The notes under the pieces are model-generated. The model did not search any database and was not told where the DNA came from. It was given only the letters and a program-made list of their open reading frames with translations. Shown piece by piece: positions 6,849 through 9,668 of a DNA stretch of 9,668 nucleotides. A program made the position numbers and the translations under genes. Position 1 is the first letter of the stretch, and each line of letters starts with the position of its first letter. Source of the stretch: Promethearchaeota archaeon (GTDB lineage: Archaea; Asgardarchaeota; Lokiarchaeia; Sigynarchaeales; SOKP01); assembly GCA_016839425.1 (NCBI GenBank), contig JAEOUI010000495.1:1-9668 (forward strand), in the 5' to 3' direction.

Positions 6849-6854
6849 ATCACC
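6849..6854 (-). promoter_or_regulatory. Perfect Shine-Dalgarno site (GGTGAT) before an ATA codon of the Thg1-like frame
   Basis: GGTGAT matches the archaeal anti-Shine-Dalgarno tail exactly. It is followed by TTAAA and then ATA (6843-6841), in frame with the Thg1-like protein. The spacing of 5 nt is right for initiation, but no ATG, GTG or TTG is found there. The site starts directly after the TAA of the kinase gene, consistent with coupled translation in an operon. Confidence 0.5.
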
Positions 6855-7571
6855 TTAATGATGTGGTTCATAATTAACTAATTGGTTTAATAAAATTTTT
6901 CTCTTATTTTTAATCTTACCTTCAATTACTTGATCCTTGATCTGATTGAGAATATCACCAACTGCCTTTCCTTGAGGGATGTTAAGTTTCTTCATCACAT
7001 CATATCCGTCAATCTTGAGAACAAGGCTTTTTTTTGCTATCATTTTTTGAGACGCAATAAACTTTTTTCGAGAACCAATTTTTACGATTCTATCGAATTC
7101 TTCCTTATGAGGTGCTTGGAATTTAAAATAAAATCGATCTATTACATTTTCGGGAACTTTTCTCGAACGATTATTATTCTGATTTTTAATTTCGTTTAAA
7201 GGTTTGTAAATCACGATAGCCCTTGTTTTAAAACCATTTTCTCTCGCCATTGTTATATACTTTTTCCTGTAACTGCGCCTCACGTTCGTGGCATCAAGAA
7301 GAATTTCATTTGTTAAGGGACTTTCAAACGCTTTACTTATTGCTTTCTCGAGAAGAATCCATACTTTTGCTTCAATTAAATTATCAAAATCGAGACCTGA
7401 TTTATCGTAATTCAAAAGTTCAAAGCGTATTTCGTCGGAAGAAACGATTACCCTTCCACGAGAATCCTTGTCCATCATTTGCTTGATTAAAGTACTCTTT
7501 CCCGCTCCAGGAAGACCAATCAATATCGTCAAGGTTTTTTTACGAGGAAGTTTCCAGATTGCCTTTCTCAT
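6855..7571 (-). CDS. Polynucleotide kinase-like P-loop protein with CCA-adding-enzyme-like C-terminal tail
   Basis: Likely ATP-dependent 5'-OH polynucleotide kinase acting on RNA. Walker A is GLPGAGKST (19-27). SSDEIR (44-49) supplies Asp46 and Arg49, matching the general-base Asp35 and Arg38 of T4 Pnkp. DATN is at 93-96, and the lid region NRSRKVPENVI (134-144) has the arginines expected over the ATP phosphates. KFQAP and EEFDRI (150-162) complete the AAA_33/Pnkp-type pattern. Residues about 182-233 are unlike the kinase fold: LKIDGYDVMKKLNIPQGKAVG, then ILNQI and VIEGKIKNKRKILL. They follow the pattern of the C-terminal tRNA-binding helices of bacterial CCA-adding enzymes (GxDLMxLGIxPGxxIGxIL, VLDGxxxN). 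This points to tRNA as substrate. Start ATG at 7571; TAA at 6855. It is first in an operon with the Thg1-like gene, which fits 5'-end repair. The kinase class is confident; the tRNA-repair role is inferred. Confidence 0.85.
   Translation of the reverse strand: MRKAIWKLPRKKTLTILIGLPGAGKSTLIKQMMDKDSRGRVIVSSDEIRFELLNYDKSGLDFDNLIEAKVWILLEKAISKAFESPLTNEILLDATNVRRSYRKKYITMARENGFKTRAIVIYKPLNEIKNQNNNRSRKVPENVIDRFYFKFQAPHKEEFDRIVKIGSRKKFIASQKMIAKKSLVLKIDGYDVMKKLNIPQGKAVGDILNQIKDQVIEGKIKNKRKILLNQLVNYEPHH
6873..7028 (-). other. CCA-nucleotidyltransferase-like C-terminal domain fused to the kinase
   Basis: Encodes residues about 182-233 of the polynucleotide kinase-like protein. The core is IDGYDVMKKLNIPQGKAVG followed by VIEGKIKNKRKILL. 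In CCA-adding enzymes the equivalent motif belongs to the tail that contacts the tRNA. No nucleotidyltransferase head domain is present, so this is a borrowed or shared tRNA-binding module and not a second enzyme. Confidence 0.6.
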
Positions 7572-7632
7572 CTTCTAATAGCAAAAAAATTCTAACAATA
7601 GGTTTGGGTTTAAGCTTAAAGTATGAGAAAAA

Positions 7633-7639
7633 ATATAAG
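7633..7639 (-). promoter_or_regulatory. Putative TATA element for the kinase-Thg1 operon
   Basis: On the minus strand the region reads ATACTTATATTTTTTC. A start about 26 nt downstream (near 7610) would give a leader of about 40 nt. That start would fall within TTTAAGCTTAAA (7609-7620), a 12 bp perfect palindrome. The assignment is by position and composition only. Confidence 0.3.
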
Positions 7640-7718
7640 TATTACTTTAAAATATCAAATATCTCATTTATAAACTTCATTCTTGATAATATCACATATT
7701 TCTAATTTTTTGAAATGA

Positions 7719-7728
7719 TTTATATAAA
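7719..7728 (+). promoter_or_regulatory. TATA box for a near-leaderless histidine kinase transcript
   Basis: TTTATATAAA centred about 24 bp before the ATG at 7747. Archaeal transcription starts about 25 bp downstream of the TATA centre, so the message should begin at or next to the start codon. The absence of any Shine-Dalgarno site (the start is preceded by CTTTAAAGAT) agrees with leaderless translation. Confidence 0.55.
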
Positions 7729-7746
7729 ACTTCTATCTTTAAAGAT

Positions 7747-9648
7747 ATGAAAGACCTAATGATTTTGAATTGGAATATTGAAGTAATATTAGCATTTATA
7801 GGATTTCTTTTTTTTTTTTCCTTTTCCTTATACTTATTAAAGATTACATATAAACAAAAGCAAATAACGCTTTATAAATATTTTTTGCTAACCTTTTTAT
7901 TTTTTACTTTTTACCACCTTTTTGAAGCAATATCCTATTTGTTTTTAAATATTTGGTTGAAAAGATTAGCAATGATATGTGTATCAGCTAGTTTTATTAG
8001 CTTGATCCTTAATGTTGATCTAATATCTAAAGAAAGTGTAACCGATTTAAAATTATCTTTTGCAAGTTTGTTATTTGGGGCTACTATTGTCTTGACTTTC
8101 GTTCCAGGAACCATAGAAATGTATAATCATAAAGTATGGGGTTATCCAACTCTCGGAATGAAAGGTTTCTTACAAATTTTTATTATATTTATAACCTTTT
8201 TACTCTGTTGTCAACTATGTTGGTGGTTATTTCAAACATGGAGAAAAGCACCAACAGAGCTCAAAAAAAAAGCCTTTTGGATGTTTTTTTCTTCGATTGT
8301 ATTTTATATTCATATAATTTTCCTTTTTTTATTTGGAATATGGCTCTTGATTCCTATTATTTATATTTTTACAACTATATCAATGTTCATAGCTGGTTTC
8401 TTTATAATTAAAGAACCAAAATTACTATATATATTATCTTTTAGCGCACAATATTTAACAATTATTAACAAAAATAATTTGGAGCCAATATTTGAATTGA
8501 GTTGGCAATTGAATCAAATTGATTCGGAAGTAAATCACAATCTCTATATCGAATGGGCTTTATTGATTGAACAGTTGAGAAATAAAATTCCAATTCATGG
8601 TCATATTCAAAAAATAAATTTGGATAAATCGGTATTAAACATCGTTCAAGGAAAATATGTAACCGGATTACTTTTATCTAATAAATCATCAGTAATGCTA
8701 AGAATTTCGTTGGAAAAATGCATTGAAACATTTGATCTCAAGTATGAAAAGTATTTTAAAACTGGTTTGGTTGATCCTGATAATTTCAACGATGCTATTG
8801 ATATTATAAATCGATATTTCCCCTTAGGATTAATATCCGCTCAAAGGTCTACAGAATTGTTAAAAAATCATATTGATGAGATCGTCAAGCAAAGGACTCA
8901 AGAATTAGAACTAATAACCGAGAGATTAAAAGAATCTGATAAAGCAAAGACATTATTTCTCGCAACGGTAAATCATGAATTAAGAACACCATTGAATTCA
9001 ATCCTTGGATTTCTTGAACTCATTCTATCAGGTCATGTCGGGAGTATATCGGACGAGGTTAATGATTATTTAAAAATGGTATACGAAAGCTCTCAATATT
9101 TACTCAATCTAATAAATACCATTCTCGATATTTCAAAGATTGAAGCAAATAAACTTGACATGTTTTTCGAAGATTTTTTGATCAATGACATTATTGGACA
9201 AGTGATTGAGACCTTATCTTCACAATCATTAAAAAAAGAAATTCAAATACATAAACAACTAGACATTAATTATAAGATTTATTCTGATAAGAACCGTTTA
9301 AAACAAATTCTCTTCAATTTACTTGGTAATGCAATAAAATTTACTCCAAAAAATGGTAAGATCACAATAAAAACAAAAATAATAGATAAAAAGAAAGTAA
9401 AGATTAGCATCCTTGACGACGGGATTGGAATTGCCGAGGAAAACCTTGAAAAGCTATTTAAGCCTTTCCAGCAAATCCATCCTTCTAATAGCGACGATAA
9501 TAAGGGATCTGGCTTAGGATTGTATTTAACTAAAAAATTAATCGAATTATTAGGTGGAAATATAACTGTCGAAAGTGAAATAGGAAAAGGAAGTGAATTT
9601 AGTTTTAAAATTCCAATAAAAATAAATAAAAAAATTATGCGATTTTAA
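7747..9648 (+). CDS. Sensor histidine kinase: 7TM input, longin/roadblock-like domain, HisKA, HATPase
   Basis: Membrane two-component sensor that autophosphorylates on His and passes phosphate to a response regulator. Seven predicted helices span about residues 10-225. A mixed alpha/beta region follows (about 228-345: LTIINKNNLEPIFEL, then helices, HGHIQKINLDKSVLNIV, YVTGLLLSN, SVMLRISLEKCIETFDLKY) whose pattern resembles longin/roadblock-like domains of Asgard proteins. A signalling helix (372-400) leads to the H-box FLATVNHELRTPLNSILGF with phospho-acceptor His410. The ATPase has its N-box (NRLKQILFNLLGNAIKF, key Asn528), G1 (DDGIGIA, 557-563) and G2 (GSGLGL, 587-592). All catalytic motifs are intact and there is no fused receiver, so a separate response regulator is needed. 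It diverges from the kinase-Thg1 operon and is preceded by a strong TATA box. A run of 12 T (7808-7819) in helix 1 is a possible frameshift site, but the frame reads through normally. Sensor ligand unknown. Confidence 0.9.
   Translation: MKDLMILNWNIEVILAFIGFLFFFSFSLYLLKITYKQKQITLYKYFLLTFLFFTFYHLFEAISYLFLNIWLKRLAMICVSASFISLILNVDLISKESVTDLKLSFASLLFGATIVLTFVPGTIEMYNHKVWGYPTLGMKGFLQIFIIFITFLLCCQLCWWLFQTWRKAPTELKKKAFWMFFSSIVFYIHIIFLFLFGIWLLIPIIYIFTTISMFIAGFFIIKEPKLLYILSFSAQYLTIINKNNLEPIFELSWQLNQIDSEVNHNLYIEWALLIEQLRNKIPIHGHIQKINLDKSVLNIVQGKYVTGLLLSNKSSVMLRISLEKCIETFDLKYEKYFKTGLVDPDNFNDAIDIINRYFPLGLISAQRSTELLKNHIDEIVKQRTQELELITERLKESDKAKTLFLATVNHELRTPLNSILGFLELILSGHVGSISDEVNDYLKMVYESSQYLLNLINTILDISKIEANKLDMFFEDFLINDIIGQVIETLSSQSLKKEIQIHKQLDINYKIYSDKNRLKQILFNLLGNAIKFTPKNGKITIKTKIIDKKKVKISILDDGIGIAEENLEKLFKPFQQIHPSNSDDNKGSGLGLYLTKKLIELLGGNITVESEIGKGSEFSFKIPIKINKKIMRF
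8428..8781 (+). other. Longin/roadblock-like domain within the histidine kinase
   Basis: Encodes residues about 228-345, between the 7TM sensor and the dimerisation helix. It alternates short strands (YLTIINKN, EPIFELSW, HIQKINLDKSVLNIV, YVTGLLLS, SVMLRISL) with helices (EWALLIEQLRNKI, KCIETFDLKYEKYF), as expected of longin/roadblock folds. There is no PAS-like or GAF-like pattern. The assignment is by pattern, not by alignment. Confidence 0.5.
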
Positions 9649-9668
9649 TGAATTCTTATAACGAAGAA
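9648..9668 (+). CDS. Start of a translationally coupled downstream gene (beyond the window)
   Basis: The kinase stop and an ATG overlap by one base (TAATG, 9646-9650). The new frame reads MNSYNEE to the window edge. One-base overlaps of this type usually mark coupled translation in an operon. Since the kinase lacks a receiver domain, a response regulator would be the natural partner, but seven codons cannot show this. Confidence 0.45.

Noticed and set aside
6930..7486. Two plus-strand open frames opposite the polynucleotide kinase
   Set aside because: Both are antisense to Walker A, DATN and lid motifs; no promoter or ribosome site of their own.
8136..8411. Plus-strand frame of 91 codons inside the histidine kinase
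   Set aside because: Out-of-frame shadow of the membrane helices.
1..9668. CRISPR arrays, insertion sequences, prophage genes
   Set aside because: No regularly spaced DNA repeats, transposase motifs, terminal inverted repeats or phage structural genes seen on either strand.

Overview
The window is AT-rich (roughly 30% GC by eye) and looks archaeal, most likely Asgard and Lokiarchaeia-like. The reasons are promoters with TTTAAATA/TTTATATAAA TATA boxes, near-leaderless genes, CxxC-x11-CxxC zinc ribbons attached to coiled coils or membrane proteins, tandem winged-helix proteins, and a longin/roadblock-like domain inside a histidine kinase. No ribosomal or other marker gene is present, so the lineage is inferred from style of content only.

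Layout, left to right. (1) A leftward two-gene unit occupies 1-3172. A membrane-anchored protein with a seven-repeat extracellular beta-propeller and two cytosolic zinc ribbons is followed 5 bp later by a multi-winged-helix DNA-binding protein that runs off the left edge. (2) A leftward YhhN/TMEM86-type lysoplasmalogenase-like membrane protein (3295-4086) diverges from a rightward seven-helix membrane protein (4268-5047). (3) A leftward zinc-ribbon coiled-coil protein (5062-5784) converges on the latter and has a near-perfect 20 bp inverted repeat just upstream of its start. (4) A leftward operon (6070-7571) encodes a T4-Pnkp-like polynucleotide kinase with a CCA-adding-enzyme-like C-terminal tail, then a Thg1-like 3'-5' tRNA nucleotidyltransferase interrupted by one in-frame TAG. 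(5) A rightward sensor histidine kinase (7747-9648) has a 7TM sensor and a longin-like domain. Its TAATG junction suggests that a coupled gene starts at 9648.

The most interesting region is the kinase-Thg1 operon. It reads as an RNA 5'-end repair module: the kinase would phosphorylate 5'-OH ends and the Thg1-like enzyme would rebuild the missing 5' nucleotides on tRNA. The Thg1 reading frame has two apparent G-to-A differences from expectation. One is a TAG at the family's conserved Trp-Phe position. The other is an ATA where an excellent Shine-Dalgarno site and family-like N-terminal residues predict an ATG. This could be recent decay, sequencing error or recoding. No other gene that ends in the window uses TAG as its stop.

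The second theme is membrane signalling: a propeller/zinc-ribbon receptor-like protein coupled to a DNA-binding protein, a stand-alone 7TM protein resembling a kinase sensor domain, and a 7TM-longin-histidine kinase. I see no rRNA, tRNA, CRISPR array or insertion sequence.
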